Shown here: piece after piece, positions 5,457 to 5,952 of the stretch | How the letters are laid out: every line of letters begins with the position of its first letter | Numbering within the stretch: the first letter of the stretch is position 1 | Assembly: GCA_910585395.1 (NCBI GenBank) | Contig: CAJUCK010000014.1 | Span: forward strand, 44,276-50,227 | DNA length: 5,952 nucleotides | Source of the DNA: an uncultured Lachnospiraceae bacterium | GTDB lineage: Bacteria; Bacillota; Clostridia; Lachnospirales; Lachnospiraceae | Direction of reading: 5' to 3' | Notes under the pieces: generated by a model | The model's database searches: none | The model's input: only the letters and a program-made list of their open reading frames with translations | Told to the model about the DNA's origin: nothing | Made by a program: the position numbers and the translations under genes

Positions 5457-5952
5457 ATGCTTGATAGTCGAATTTATACATTTCTGGAAGTGTGCAGAAC
5501 CTTGAATTATACGCGGGCGTCTGTGAATCTTCATATTACACAGCCGGCAGTGACACAGCATATCCGATATCTGGAAGAACTGTATCAGGTGCCTCTGGTA
5601 GAAATGCGGGGAAAGAAAGTATGTCTGACAGAACAGGGCAAGCTTTTGGAACGCCTTGCTGCCTCTATGTGCGCAGATGAACTGCATATTCAGGAGGTGC
5701 TGCAAAATAGTATGCGCAGGAAAGAAAAGCTGGTATTGGGCGCTACACTCACTGTGGGCGAGTTTGTGATTCCAGCTGTGCTGAGTCAGTATCTGAAAGA
5801 TTTTCCAGACACTGATATTTCCGTCATGGTAAAGAATACAGAAAATCTTCTGCAAATGCTGGAGGCAGGAGAAATTGAATTTGCAGTAGTGGAGGGAAGA
5901 TTTGATAAAAGCGCCTATTCCTATCATTTGATTTCCAGAGAAAAATATATCG
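5457..5952 (+). CDS. LysR-family transcriptional regulator, N-terminal part
   Basis: An open frame of 165 codons runs off the window end; a full LysR protein is about 290-300 residues. Residues 1-61 are the winged helix-turn-helix: YTFLEVCRTLNYTRASVNL, then HITQPAVTQHIRYLEELY, then the wing ending KVCLTEQG. A linker helix follows. From about residue 91 (KLVLGATLTVGEFVIPAVL) the periplasmic-binding-like effector domain begins, with FPDTDISVMVKNTENLLQMLEAGEIEFAVVEG matching the usual start of the fold. The gene is divergent from the sulfite/nitrite reductase with 224 bases between the starts, the classic arrangement for a LysR activator and its target. Bacillus CysL controlling cysJI is a known parallel, but effector and target here are inferred. 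ATG 5457 is used because the ATG at 5452 leads to an early stop. The Shine-Dalgarno AGGAG (5442-5446) is 10 nt away. Confidence 0.92.
   Translation, partial: MLDSRIYTFLEVCRTLNYTRASVNLHITQPAVTQHIRYLEELYQVPLVEMRGKKVCLTEQGKLLERLAASMCADELHIQEVLQNSMRRKEKLVLGATLTVGEFVIPAVLSQYLKDFPDTDISVMVKNTENLLQMLEAGEIEFAVVEGRFDKSAYSYHLISREKYI

Noticed and set aside
5430..5927. 165-codon minus-strand open frame at the right end
   Set aside because: It is a shadow of the LysR gene, whose plus-strand frame shows an unmistakable helix-turn-helix.

Overview
The window looks like a chromosomal segment from a low-to-moderate GC Gram-positive anaerobe of the Clostridia, most likely Lachnospiraceae (Blautia/Dorea/Ruminococcus-like). 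This rests on A-rich purine leaders, strong AGGAGG ribosome binding sites, consensus SigA-type promoters, an ECF sigma factor paired with an RsgI-type anti-sigma factor, a DxNxDGxCD/His-rich small protein, and a stand-alone siroheme sulfite/nitrite reductase. The genus assignment is inference. No CRISPR array, transposase, tRNA or rRNA was seen.

Layout. (1) 1-159: C-terminal end of a plus-strand protein with a calcium-loop-like DENHDGVCD motif and a His/Gly-rich tail, followed by a strong intrinsic terminator (180-210). (2) 211-400: no gene, one small inverted repeat. (3) 401-1715: a SigA-like promoter drives a two-gene operon, an ECF sigma factor (455-940) and an overlapping single-pass anti-sigma factor (930-1715, TTG start) with an RsgI-like extracytoplasmic domain and a His-rich tail. 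(4) 1831-3612: an extended -10 promoter and a soluble PAS-GGDEF-EAL protein. Its EAL domain keeps every catalytic residue, while its GGDEF domain has lost a metal-binding Asp, so a c-di-GMP phosphodiesterase is predicted. A 14-bp-stem bidirectional terminator (3623-3670) separates it from the convergent next gene. (5) 3696-5232, minus strand: siroheme/4Fe-4S nitrite/sulfite reductase, split into two reading frames after codon 49. (6) 5233-5456: divergent regulatory region with several dyads. (7) 5457-5952: start of a LysR-family regulator that runs off the window and is a plausible regulator of the reductase, by analogy with CysL-cysJI in Bacillus.

Three separate functions are present: an envelope-stress-type sigma/anti-sigma switch, c-di-GMP turnover, and sulfite/nitrite reduction with its probable regulator. 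Nothing shows that they form one system. The most notable points are the frame break in the reductase, where a well-placed internal Shine-Dalgarno and ATG lie exactly at the break; the pairing of an ECF sigma factor with an RsgI-type domain that retains the Asn-Pro autocleavage motif; and similar His-rich tails on the anti-sigma factor and the protein just upstream. I did not find a convincing wholly new system.
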